Part shown: positions 33,228 to 42,758 of the stretch, in pieces
Position numbering within the stretch: position 1 is the stretch's first letter
How the letters are laid out: every line of letters begins with the position of its first letter
Assembly (NCBI GenBank): GCA_012064385.1
Contig: QRDG01000141.1
Location: 62,001-126,000, forward strand
Length of the DNA: 64,000 nt
Origin: Puccinellia tenuiflora
Lineage: Eukaryota > Streptophyta > Magnoliopsida > Poales > Poaceae
Direction of reading: 5' to 3'
Notes under the pieces: generated by a model
The model's input: the letters and a program-made list of their open reading frames with translations, nothing else
What the model was told of the DNA's origin: nothing
Database searches by the model: none
Made by a program: the position numbers and the translations under genes

Positions 33228-34654
33228 GTGTGTGCCCCCAAGAACATTGTAAAGGCTCCGGATTCCGCATTGAAGGATTCTGATAGTGGAAGGTGAACCA
33301 AACCCTTGGGTGCGATTCATCGGAGAATACGGTGAGGCCTTTGTGGCATCTTGAGTAGGCCTCTTGTGGCGAGCTCACACCCCTCCAACGAGACGTACTC
33401 CCTTAACAAAGAGGAACTCGGGAATACATCCTCGTCTCCGCGTGCCTTGGTTGTTTCTATACCCGAGCTTTTTACTTATGCAATTTACATTGTGATAGCT
33501 TTCGTGCTTGAAGTTTTATATCTTGCTATCACCTTGTTGCTTGCCTTGCTTAGCATAGGTTGTTGGTGCACATAGGTGAGCCTAGTATATTAGGTTGTTG
33601 GCTTGTTAATTTAAACACATAGTTTTATTCCGCAATTATCAAAACTTAAACCGGAAAAAATTTAATCGCCTATTCAACCCCCCCTCTAGGCGACATCTCG
33701 GCATAGTTTGTTCTTTCAGGTGTCGAAAAACTTCAGGAATATTTCGGCAGGTTACCGGAATTTTCTGGAAGGATCTAGAAGTGGGGCTCACCTAAAGTGT
33801 GGGGCCCACATGGACCAAAGGGGGTGTGGCAACCTCATGGACTGCGCACCACCCAAGGCCCATATGGGCCTAGCCGGCCAAAAAGGAAGGAAGGGAGGCC
33901 GAGTCCCATAAGGACTCGACTTGCTTGAGACGCAAGCAAGTCCTAGGGCCGGCCGGCCCTAGGCTTTCCCTTGCCCTCCACCTATAAAAGAAGGGGGTGC
34001 GGCACAAGGGGCCCAAGGCCTTGCCGCCACAAGCCCTAGCCGCACCCCCCCCCCCCCCTTGTCGCCGCCCTAAACCCTAGCCGCCGGCCACCACCTCTTC
34101 CAAGCAAGCCGCGCCACCCCCTAGCCCTAGGGGCTGCCGCACCGCCTCATCCTCCTCTCCCTCTTGCACGGCTTGGCGAAGCCCTGTCCGTGGGAGATCT
34201 CCACCATCATCACCAACACACCGTCGTGCTGCTGAGATTCATCTAGCCACGTCTACCTCGCTTGCGGGATCAAGGAGAGGAAGTCTTCATCGAGTTGTAC
34301 GTGTGGATACCGCGGAGGTGCTGCTCATGCGGTGCTCCATCGGATTGGATCTCGGATCGGATAATACATCTCCTCGCGACTAGATGAGTCTAGTTGCGGG
34401 GATCGACTAATCAACCCCTGCATCAACAAAAGGCTTTGTTCGTTCTTCGAGGGTAAGAGATTGGATCTCATCTTCGCTACCTTCGTCTAATAGATCTAGA
34501 TCCGTTGGGGTTTCTTCCGCTTGTTTCGTAGGAAAAAATTTTGTTTTCTATGCAACGAACCCTACAGTCACGTGTCCCGTAAGTCTAGCAGTATTGAGCT
34601 AATGCTGGTCTGTTCCTAGAGACCTATAAATCAGCGATGAAGCCGCGTCGAGCT

Positions 34655-35616
34655 TAGCGCTGGGAATGGGGTCAAATCCACCCCGAACCCATTCCACACC
34701 ACAAGTAATTAGCCTAATCGCCCGACCCAGTCCAAACCAATTTTATTTTCTGTTAATCCAAACCGCCCCACACCATATGATTATTCCACCCGCACCCACA
34801 CCGCCCCACATGCACAATTCGGTTTGAGTGGATTCTAGTACTCTGCTTGTTGGGCGACGACGAGCAGCGCGGAGTCGACGAAGATGACCCTGGCCTTTGA
34901 GTGCCGAAGCAGTATGACGGCAATGACGGTATCCAGGCACGAGTTGAGCTTCACCTGCAGTTGGAAATCAATCCTGAATCGAACGAATAATTAGGTTACA
35001 TCGTGGCGTTGGACGCAGCGGCCGGCGAGTGCGGCGGCGAGGCTGAGACAGCGGGCATGGGTCTCCCGCCAGGTGCGCGACGCTTGTTGCCGGCGGCGGA
35101 GACGACGAGGAGGCGGTCCGGGTAGACGAGCGCCGGCGCTCGAGGAAGAGATGGGCGTGAGCGGCGCGTGGTTGGTGGGGCAAAGCATGACACCCTCCAT
35201 CTCCCGTCCCCACGTCCACGTCGACCTGCTATAGAGGCGACATTGAGGTGGGAGGCGTACGTTAAGGTGGAGCCAGAGAGCACAGACACGCTCGCGAACT
35301 TTTTCCCAGTTCGCTTTCGTGCAAGATGCCGAGGGAGGCGGCACTGGGTGGTGTTGTTTCCGCTGCAGGTCGACAGCGGTGGTTGGAGGCGACGAGGCGT
35401 GGAGCCAGGTACGGGTCTAGACCCACGGGTTCAGCCCCGTTCATGCCTTTTTTTTCCTTTGACCAAACTGCACCGCCCCAAACCGCTTTTTTGCTAAGCC
35501 CGCACCGCTCCGGTCCACTAGGATTTTGCCACCATTCGAGCCCAAACCAATTTAGACCGAAGCACAAACTGCACCCAAAAAAAAACCCACTTGCACCTGC
35601 ACCATTCCCAGCGCTA
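34655..35616 (-). mobile_element. Non-autonomous hAT element with captured gene pieces
   Basis: The 15-bp terminal inverted repeats TAGCGCTGGGAATGG are perfect, and the flanking 8-bp duplication GTCGAGCT is perfect (34647-34654, 35617-35624). Subterminal regions are rich in ACCGCCCC and its variants, common in hAT elements. There is no transposase. The interior (about 34830-35210) encodes on the minus strand fragments like a plant AMP-binding acyl-activating enzyme, described separately. This makes it a Pack-hAT-type element. Confidence 0.9.
34830..35210 (-). pseudogene. Captured acyl-activating enzyme fragment
   Basis: Minus-strand blocks in order resemble the N-terminal region of plant AMP-dependent acyl-CoA synthetase-like (AAE) proteins. 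Block 1 is CPTNHAPLTPIS (one frame). Block 2 is ALVYPDRLLVVSAAGNKR (next frame). Block 3 is WRETHARCLSLAAALAG and VQRHDV (back in the first frame). After a short intron-like GTAACC...CTGCAG gap comes LNSCLDTVIAVILLRHSKAR followed by VIFVDSALL. Frameshifts between blocks show that it is not a working gene. The AMP-binding and catalytic regions of the enzyme are absent. Confidence 0.65.
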
Positions 35617-35624
35617 GTCGAGCT

Positions 35625-36283
35625 CGGATGAAGAGGTGATCTGTCTTCTCTCCCTTTGATGGTCGCCTGGGGGGGGGGGGGGGGGGGAGCCGGAGAGGGA
35701 GTAAAAAAATTGCTTTGAGTTTGGGCAAGCTACTGGATTTTCTGATAGTCGCCAATAGTGGACATATCACAAATTTAGAACCTTAACCAACATAACTATG
35801 GCTCATGAATGTAAAGCTCATTGAGAAAATTTTATATATGGATTATAGAGGAAAAATGCTTGACTTTTTGCTACAACTTCTACCGAGCTTGAATATAAAA
35901 ATTATTGCCGATCAGCTAGCACTTTTATTAGGCTAGATGATTGTGCATACACTGTCTCAGAAATAATTGATTAGTTATGTGTAAAGCATTACCAGCGTAC
36001 CTCTAGATTTGAGTGATTGATCAGGAATAACTGGGAGGTCGACGCCTTCCATGATGGTGAGGCGCGGCAGCGGTCGGCAGGATCGACAATTCAGCACAGC
36101 GGCTAGCACGGCCACGACGTCATCGCGAGTGATTTTTCTAGCGGCTGGCCCTTTGCGTAGTTTGCAACCGGCGTCAGGCGCCATGGAAACGCGATCTGAG
36201 ATTAGGTTAAGGGAGATGATCTGCTCGTGCTCGGTAAACCAAAGGGATGTTACAGAAAGAGAAGGAGCTCTACGAGTATGGCC
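35625..36283. other. Interval between hAT and Harbinger elements
   Basis: Contains a run of about 19 G (35669-35687). On the minus strand, 35975-36184 encodes MAPDAGCKLRKGPAARKITR and onwards (69 aa), with an ATG at 36184 and a GTACGC donor-like site after KSRG. It could be a first exon, but I do not recognise the product and found no continuation. Confidence 0.35.
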
Positions 36284-37203
36284 TAAGGGCCCTTTTGTTT
36301 GGGCTTCGGGAGCTTTCCACCAAAAAAAAGCAGGGCAAATGAAACAAAGGGGTTGGCTTTGCGGTAGGCTTTTTCCGAAGCCACTCGTTTTCCTTTAGAC
36401 CAGAAAAAATACGATTTGAGGTGCTTCCCGAGCTTCCCCCGCTTCCCGAGCCTCCTGCCCGAGCGTACCCGCCACCCCAACTCGTTCGTTTCTTTCCTTT
36501 TTTTTCCCTCTCCATCGCCACCTCTAGGGTTCCCTGCACCGGCCGCCACACCACCCGCACCCGCACCGGCCGGCGACCGACCTCCCCGCCGCCGGAACTC
36601 ATCCCCGCTGCTGGAGCTCATCCCCGCCGCCGGATCTACCGATTTGCGCCGTTCCCCGCCGTCCTCGACACACAAGACCGCAGCCAGTCCCCGACGTCCT
36701 CACTGCTCCGCCTATTCCCCGCCGCCACCACTGCTCTGCCCCGCCGCCACCACTGCCCCGCTCCTCCCCGCTGCTTCGCCCCGGTGCTCCGTCGTCCCCG
36801 CAGATCCGCCCCTGCTCCTCCCTGCAGACCAGCCCGCCCGTTCTCCACTGCCAGCACCCGGCCGGGCAGCTCCTCCTCTGTACTTGACCGGCCTCGACCG
36901 AGCATCCTCTCCTCCGTTCAGCTTGGTGAGCCACTCTCCTCTGTGATTCGATTTGTCCAGTTAGTGATTAATAGTAGCTAGATTAGCTAGATTGGTACAG
37001 AACATTAGCTTGTGTAGCTTTTTTGTGATTAATTGCTTGCTTGTGATTAATAGTGCTAGATTGGTACAGAACATTAGCTCGGTACAGAACATTAGCTTCT
37101 GTAGCTTTTTTGTGATTAATTGCTTGCTTGTGATTTATTGCAAATGAATTTCATATTGTAATTGTGTAGCTTTTTTCGTGTCATAGCTTGTTATTAATTT
37201 GCA

Positions 37204-37773
37204 ATGGAGAAGGCTGTGTGGGATACACACTACACTCGTGTTTTTTGCGATATTTGTATGGAAGAAGTCAATGCAAACAATAGAGATGGAGGTTGTTTGA
37301 GTAAGAAAGGGTACAAGAATCTTGAGGATAAATTTTCCCAGAAAACGGACAAAAGGTTAACAAAGGAGCAATTAAAGAACAAATGGGATTCTTTAAAAAA
37401 AGATTACACCGGTTGGATGGAGTTGATAAATGCAACCGGGCTAGGTTGAGATCCAGAAACAAGAACAATGGATGCAGATAATGATTGGTGGAAGACTCAC
37501 CTAGATGTAAGTTGTTTTCCTTCATCTTGTGTATTATCTTTGCGTTGATGATAATAGTTGTCTAATTTATTTATAGTGTTTCATTTACAGTACCGCCCCG
37601 AGCATGTCAAGTTCAGAAATACCACCCGCAAACTTGACACAACTTGATGTCATGTTTAGGAAGGCTCATGTCACCGGAGAAAACTCGGCCATCCCGGGGG
37701 AAGAGGAAACGGGAAAAAACAAGGAAGATGCAATTCTGTTGGATGATGACGATGATGCCTCAAAAAAACACCA
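37204..37773 (+). pseudogene. Harbinger ORF1 Myb/SANT-like N-terminal region
   Basis: The ATG at 37204 opens a frame matching the Myb/SANT-like domain of plant Harbinger ORF1 proteins: FCDICMEEVNANNRDGG, LTKEQLKNKWDSLKKDYTGW and TGLG. A TGA at 37447 stands where Trp is expected, after which the frame continues DPETRTMDADNDWWKTHLD to a GTAAGT donor at 37507. The second exon (from about 37592, YRPEHVKFRN) contains FRKAHVTGENSAIPGEE and an Asp-rich stretch, then needs a frame change near 37765 to join the following ORF. ORF1 protein normally binds DNA and the transposase in the nucleus. Confidence 0.72.
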
Positions 37774-38944
37774 TTGGTGAAGCGCCTCAAGTTTGGTGGT
37801 GGAGAGAAGGAAAAAGAGAGCCCCTTTTTCAAGGTGTACACCAGTGCATTGAGCTCGCTAGTCTCAAAGGCTGATGTTGGAAGTTCATGTGGCAAGGATG
37901 ATGCTGTCCCAACTATGAAGGAATTTTTAGGGATGGTTCGAGAGTGTGGAGTTAGTGAAGGAACTGATGTTATGTTCACTGCATGCAAGCTTTCCGTGAA
38001 GAGGGAGAATAGAGAGGTGTTTGCAGGCCTTGAAACATCTACAGGAAGGTTCCATATGGTGTTGAATTGTTTGTACAAAATGGGTAAAGATAATATAAAA
38101 CCAGTGGATCGCAATTTCAAGGATGTGCATCCAAGACTTCAAGATGCACGTTTCTATCCTTATTTCAAAGGTGCCATTGGCGCCATTGATGGCTCGCACA
38201 TCCCTGTTGAAGTTGACAAAGAAGAAGAGGTCAACCACACAGGAAGACATGGTTACACGTCACAAAATCTGTTAGCGATATGTGACTTTGATCTCAGATT
38301 CACATTTGTGGTTGCTGGATGGGCTGGTTCAGTACATGATAACCGCATTCTGCAACACAGCATGGAGAAGTATCCACTTGAGTTCCCAACCCCTCCTGAT
38401 GGTAATACTCTTTTGTCATTATTCACATGAGTTACATATGCATTATTGTTTTCATATTTCGTAAAATTATCTCGTGTGCGTAGGTACATATTATCTTGTT
38501 GATTCTGGTTATCCAAACAGAAAGGGGTTCCTAGCTCCTTACAAAAACAATACATACCATATTCCGGATTTCCGTCGAGAAGGGCCACCAACGAAGAAGG
38601 AAGAAATTTTCAACCATGCCCACTCATCATTGCGGAATTGCATCGAGCGCATCTTTGGGATCTTGAAAAATAAGTAGCGCATTCTGAAGGGCATCCCTCA
38701 TTTCGACTTGGTTACACAGAAGAGAATTATCATTGCTTGCTGTGTGCTTCACAATTTCATTAGAGACTCCAACTTGCGTGATAAACAGTTTGATCGATGT
38801 GATGCAGATGAGAATTACATTCCCAAGGTTCAAAGGCAAGCAATTACCTTACCCAGTGATCATGTGTCGAGTGAACTACACACAAGAGGCATGAACAGAA
38901 CAAGGGACGAGATTGCCAACACGTTGTTCATTTCTAGACAACGT
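37774..38944 (+). pseudogene. Harbinger transposase fused to ORF1 C-terminal part
   Basis: Exon 1 (open to about 38401) begins with an ORF1-like C-terminal region (MVRECGVSEGTDVMFTACKL, NREVFAGLET) and passes without a break into transposase (FHMVLNCLYKMGKDNIKP, IGAIDGSHIPV, HTGRHGYTSQNLLAICDF, GWAGSVHDNRIL). After a GT-AG intron (about 38402-38483) it resumes with YYLVDSGYPNRKGFLAPYK and SSLRNCIERIFGILKNK. A TAG at 38675 replaces the expected Trp; the frame then continues RILKGIPHFDLV... to 38944. The three acidic DDE positions (IDGS, HDNR, IERIFG) are present. With one in-frame stop, and a broken N-terminus, it is scored as a pseudogene. Confidence 0.8.
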
Positions 38945-39241
38945 TAAAACTCATTGATTTAGCTAGTATAATGTAGTGGAAATGTATTTTGGACAACAAT
39001 ATATTTGTGATGGTTATGTAATGACAATTGTATGGATATGAAGTTCGACTTAAATTTCATATGCATATGTTATTTATTACACGTGAAACAACAACAATAC
39101 AATTTTTCATTAATGTGAAGGGCGTTTTAGACAATTCCACAATCTACAGACAGACAGCCAGCTGGTTTGCCAAAGACTTCCACAGCTTTTCTGCACAGCA
39201 CCCACAGCCAGCCACAGTCAGCCCAAACAAAAGGGCCCTAA

Positions 39242-39684
39242 ATTGGGCTGGGCTTTAGGCGTGGGCTTTGAGTACCTTCTAGGCAGTAATACTGATCTGC
39301 GTCGATTAGCTTCTCTTGTACGGAGTATACACCAGATCGTTAAGGGGGTCTAGCCCCTGCTTGCCCCTGTCTCCGCCCCTGATGGTGGCTTCGGTGGTGT
39401 CAAATGAGAGGGACATAGTACGCTGGTTTCTTGCATTGGATTTTCCTACTTTTTTAATTCTGTAATGTCGATATTTACATGCAGTGTAATTTGATCTTTA
39501 ATTTATAAATAAGACACATATTACCATGCAAAAAAAAATATAGACGCATTGTTTCATTTTATTGAAATGGAACCGAAGGGAAACCCCTTTTTTCCCTAAA
39601 AATAAATTCGGAACTTTTCGTCACTAGCGCTCTAGACATTCCCTGGAATAAACAAAAGGAAGACAATGTAGCGAAAGCAGGCCG
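39242..39684. other. Intergenic, downstream of the BAHD gene
   Basis: No gene or repeat recognised. It would include the 3' UTR of the minus-strand acyltransferase. Confidence 0.4.
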
Positions 39685-41115
39685 CTACATGCGGCTCACC
39701 GAGTGGTGCTGCGCCACCTCAGCGTCGTCGTGCCGCGAGACAGCAAAGCCGAGCCGGTCGGCTGTGGCCGGCTTGAACACGGCCTCCGGATCGGCGTCCA
39801 CGGCGTCTGCCAGCCGCGGCCACATCCTGGCGGTCACCAGCCACGACCCGTCCCCCGTGGGGCTCCGGATCACCGTCATGGCCGCCGACCCGAGCCGTCC
39901 CGGCCGGACCCACGGCATCACCAGCCGCGGCGCCCCGAACCCGAAGTTCCCCTCCACGCGGAACGGCACGAACGCCGATACAACCAGCGCCGGGCTCCCC
40001 GTGCCCAGCCCCACCGCCTCCGTCCACTTCCCACCCTCTTTGAACACCCCCTTGTGCACCTCCATCCAGTCCACCAGCTCCTCGTACCGCTCCTGCCGGA
40101 ACACCTCCGAGATGGCCGCCGCCGCTACCGTCGCAACGTCGGCGAGCGGGGAGGAGGTCACCGTCTCCACGGCCGCCTCCTGCGACGCGTACGTCACCAC
40201 GTTGCCGAGGTAGTTGCGGACGTGGGTCTTGTCGTATTTGGCGGGGTCGAGGCGCCGGCGGCCGTCGACGAGCCACGCGAGGCGGCAGTGCGTGTCGGAA
40301 CCGCCGACAGCCGCGGCGAGCAGCTTCCACACGTGCGCGGAGAGGGCCTCGAGCCGCGTGGCGCGGCGGGCGGAGGTGCTGGCGGCGGCGCGGAGGCGGT
40401 CGACGTCGGCGGCCTCGACGACGTAGTTGCGGCGCACGAGGGCGGCGGCGAGGAGCGCGTTGGGGAGGCTGCCCGGGTCGTACCGCACGAACTCGGCGTC
40501 CAGCGACGGGGAGTACCGCGGCGGCGAGCGGGGCCGGAAGAGGGAGCGCCGGTCGTGGTGGGGCTCCCACGAGAGGCCCCCGCCGGTGCGGAGCATCTCC
40601 GCCCAGGCGTTGGGCAGCGAGGTGAGGCCGTGGCCGTCGACGAGCAGGTGGTCCGTGCCCCACGTCAGCGAGAACCCGCCGCAGGCGAACCGGACCAGCT
40701 GCAGCGACAGCGCGAGGCCGCGCTCGAACGGCACCTGGATGGTCCCCAGCGAGGCGTCGGCGTCAGCGAAATCCACGTCCGCGAGCGCCACGCCGGCGCG
40801 GGCCACCACGAGCTCCGCGCCCGCGTTGCCGCAGACGACCTCCGGCACGGCGGTGGAGGCGTTGGGGACGACTCGGCCGGCGAACGGGTAGAACCGGGAG
40901 AGGAACGCGGGGAGGGCGGCGCGCACGGCCGCGGCCACGGCGGGGAACCCAGCGGCGGGGGGCGGGTACACGGCGATGAAGAAGACGTGGAAGGAGCCGA
41001 GGATGAGGTCGAGGTTGGAGACCGGGAGCACCGCCGGGAAGTCCCGAGGTGGGTCGGAGGCTTGGACCAGCGTCCGGGAGACGACCTCGACGGCGAAGCG
41101 CTCTGCCGGCGGCAT
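39685..41115 (-). CDS. BAHD-family acyltransferase, 476 aa
   Basis: Transfers an acyl group from a CoA thioester to an alcohol or amine, normally in the cytosol. Single exon. The ATG at 41115 (MPPAERFAVEVVSRTLV) is used because the frame further upstream opens only with GTG. The HXXXD catalytic motif is HLLVD at residues 156-160 (TWGTDHLLVDGHG). The second family motif, usually DFGWG, reads NFGFG at 390-394. The order, spacing and length (about 430-480 aa in the family) fit. The N-terminal SNLDLILGSFHVFFIAVYPP and AFLSRFYPFAGR blocks are also typical. GC content is high, as in many grass genes, and produces a long false ORF on the opposite strand. The substrate cannot be read from sequence. 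It is divergent from the RadA gene with about 1.6 kb between the starts. Confidence 0.92.
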   Translation of the reverse strand: MPPAERFAVEVVSRTLVQASDPPRDFPAVLPVSNLDLILGSFHVFFIAVYPPPAAGFPAVAAAVRAALPAFLSRFYPFAGRVVPNASTAVPEVVCGNAGAELVVARAGVALADVDFADADASLGTIQVPFERGLALSLQLVRFACGGFSLTWGTDHLLVDGHGLTSLPNAWAEMLRTGGGLSWEPHHDRRSLFRPRSPPRYSPSLDAEFVRYDPGSLPNALLAAALVRRNYVVEAADVDRLRAAASTSARRATRLEALSAHVWKLLAAAVGGSDTHCRLAWLVDGRRRLDPAKYDKTHVRNYLGNVVTYASQEAAVETVTSSPLADVATVAAAAISEVFRQERYEELVDWMEVHKGVFKEGGKWTEAVGLGTGSPALVVSAFVPFRVEGNFGFGAPRLVMPWVRPGRLGSAAMTVIRSPTGDGSWLVTARMWPRLADAVDADPEAVFKPATADRLGFAVSRHDDAEVAQHHSVSRM

Positions 41116-42758
41116 CTCGGAGGAGGATGCGAGGAACACGTACGATTACGAACAATCGGTGGTCACGGAAATGGGATATGTGGATTGATTGGGGACTTCA
41201 ATTGTTCAGCTACCAGGATTGGGGGCTTCAATTGTTCACGGAAATCGGTGGTCACGGAAACAGCAAACTGACCAAGTGAGAAACAAACGTCAAACACGGC
41301 GACTCGATTTCTTTCGACCACTAGACTCTTTTGCACAAGAAGAGCAAATTGGCAACTGTGATTCCTCCGCCATTTCAAAAGGAGTAATACCGCTTTTTTG
41401 TTGCGTACCATACCACGTGGTAAAAAAGGCATGTGACCAAACATCTAACCTTTCCGCCCATGGTTGACCATCCGATTGGAGGAACAGTCACGATAAACGT
41501 AGGCCCTTGGGGTAGGGGTGAACACAAACTCATGACCTAAAACCGAAACAGAAAAAAAAAAACAAGAAATGACTGACATCGTAAAATCAATCGGAAATTT
41601 GGGTAGAAAATTTTAAAGACCGAATTTTGTTCAGTAAATTATGTCATTGGTTCCCGGTAACCGAATGGACTTGACTGAACTTTACGTGAGAGCACCCTAG
41701 CAACCAAGTATCCACTCTTCAGGACGTCGCCCACCAGCCCGTCCTAGCATATACTACTATCGACGTTTCTTCCTTACAAACTGACCCAATTCACCACAAT
41801 GTATGCCATTTGCTAGTATCATATATGAGTTTTGGTTTTTTTGGAACTAGCTCTCTATAAGGTCGCTAAAGTTAGAGTTTGGTTTTGCTCTTCATAGCGG
41901 CATCGGCGAGGTGGTGACAACAATGGCGCATTGTAATAACGTCTCTTTGGCCACTCCCTACCTTGAGAACTTGAAGTCGGCAGAGCGCGAGAGCTTAAGG
42001 AATTATAGCTCAATGTACTCACCAAGGAGACCCGGATCACGACGGCCGACCTGAGGCTCAAGACCCGGTTGCAAGGTCTTGGATAGAAAAGAAGCAGAAT
42101 CCGATTCCGAAGTGAGATGTTTGATCAATCAATACTTGTCGTTTGTATGAACTATGTGTCGGTTATAATCTTATTGATATTTTGATGTATGCCAGCAAGG
42201 CTTAATTGAATTGCCATGTAACGATATATAATTTAGTTGCCATTATTTACTTCTATGTTTAGCATTAAAATGACAAAAAAAAAAATAGGAAAAGGAAAAA
42301 CAACAACAACATGATGAACCAAATGAGGACGCCGTCGAGTGACATGGTCCCTTCCTGATGTACTCCGTACATAGATCGGACGCATGTCGGCGGCGTCTTC
42401 CAAACAGATTGAAACATACTCATTCCGTGTTCAGAATGGAGGCCGCGTGGAGTTGACATGTAGAGGTTGATAGTCAACCTTAAATAACACCTTTTCCTAA
42501 ATTAAAGCTAGTTTTTTTTTTCTATTTCGGCGACTCTCGTTTCTTTAGCCGTTTGATTTGCTCTGAGTCGCGCGCATCTTGATGTTTTCCTGTATTCGGA
42601 TCTGCCCGTCTTTTCCTTTTCTTTCCTCGCTCCTCCCGTCCGGCGCGGCGACCCCTGCCCTCTCCCCCTCCGTCGCGCCGCATTTCCGCCCCCAAACCCT
42701 CCACAAAACCCTGCAAAAAACCTCGCCACACTCCTGGCTTCCCCTCCCCCTCCCTCCC
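41116..42758. promoter_or_regulatory. Shared 5' region of divergent BAHD and RadA genes
   Basis: No coding region. Close to the BAHD start there are short direct repeats: CGGTGGTCACGGAAA twice (about 41157 and 41247) and CTTCAATTGTTCA twice (about 41197 and 41228). The middle is AT-rich and unassigned. A pyrimidine-rich leader precedes the RadA start, and an in-frame upstream ATG exists at 42582. Confidence 0.4.

Larger units (their letters stand above)
22953..33718 (+). mobile_element. Solo LTR-like element (about 2.29 kb), split by a copia element
   Basis: It begins TGAAAGTGCATAG and ends TTGTTCTTTCA, flanked by a perfect 5-bp target duplication GGTGT (22948-22952 and 33719-33723). Parts 22953-24756 and 33233-33718 make about 2.29 kb after removing the nested copia and one copy of its TSD. 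It contains a likely core promoter CTATTTAAAG at 24221-24230 and, near the 3' end, the word CTCTAGGCGACAT typical of this grass repeat. TG...CA ends with a 5-bp TSD fit a solo LTR; the superfamily is not determined. A second copy in opposite orientation starts at 62690. Confidence 0.85.
21954..34566 (+). mobile_element. Solo copia LTR, split by a nested insertion
   Basis: The left part (21954-22952) starts TGTTGGGAATATGCCCTAG and the right part (33719-34566) ends in CAACGAACCCTACA. Without the insert (and one TSD copy) the LTR is about 1.84 kb, like the complete LTRs of the nested element, to which it is clearly related. Flanking bases are ATCAC (21949-21953) and GTCAC (34567-34571), a 5-bp target duplication with one change. 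No internal region or partner LTR follows, so it is a recombined solo LTR. The start matches the Triticeae BARE/WIS/Angela type. Confidence 0.88.
36287..39238 (+). mobile_element. PIF/Harbinger DNA transposon, 2,952 bp
   Basis: The 19-bp terminal inverted repeats GGGCCCTTTTGTTTGGGCT are perfect, and a TAA duplication flanks both ends (36284-36286, 39239-39241). The interior carries a Myb/SANT-like region and a DDE transposase region in the same orientation, both described separately. A GC-rich segment of about 500 bp lies before the coding part. Perfect TIRs and TSD point to recent movement, but the coding frames contain stops. Confidence 0.95.

Noticed and set aside
36416..36981. 176- and 186-codon Pro/Ser-rich frames
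   Set aside because: They lie in the GC-rich leader of the Harbinger element; no motif.
39703..41271. 522-codon open frame on the plus strand
   Set aside because: It is the antisense of the GC-rich BAHD gene; composition is Arg/Gly/His/Val with no domain, while the minus strand has clear catalytic motifs.
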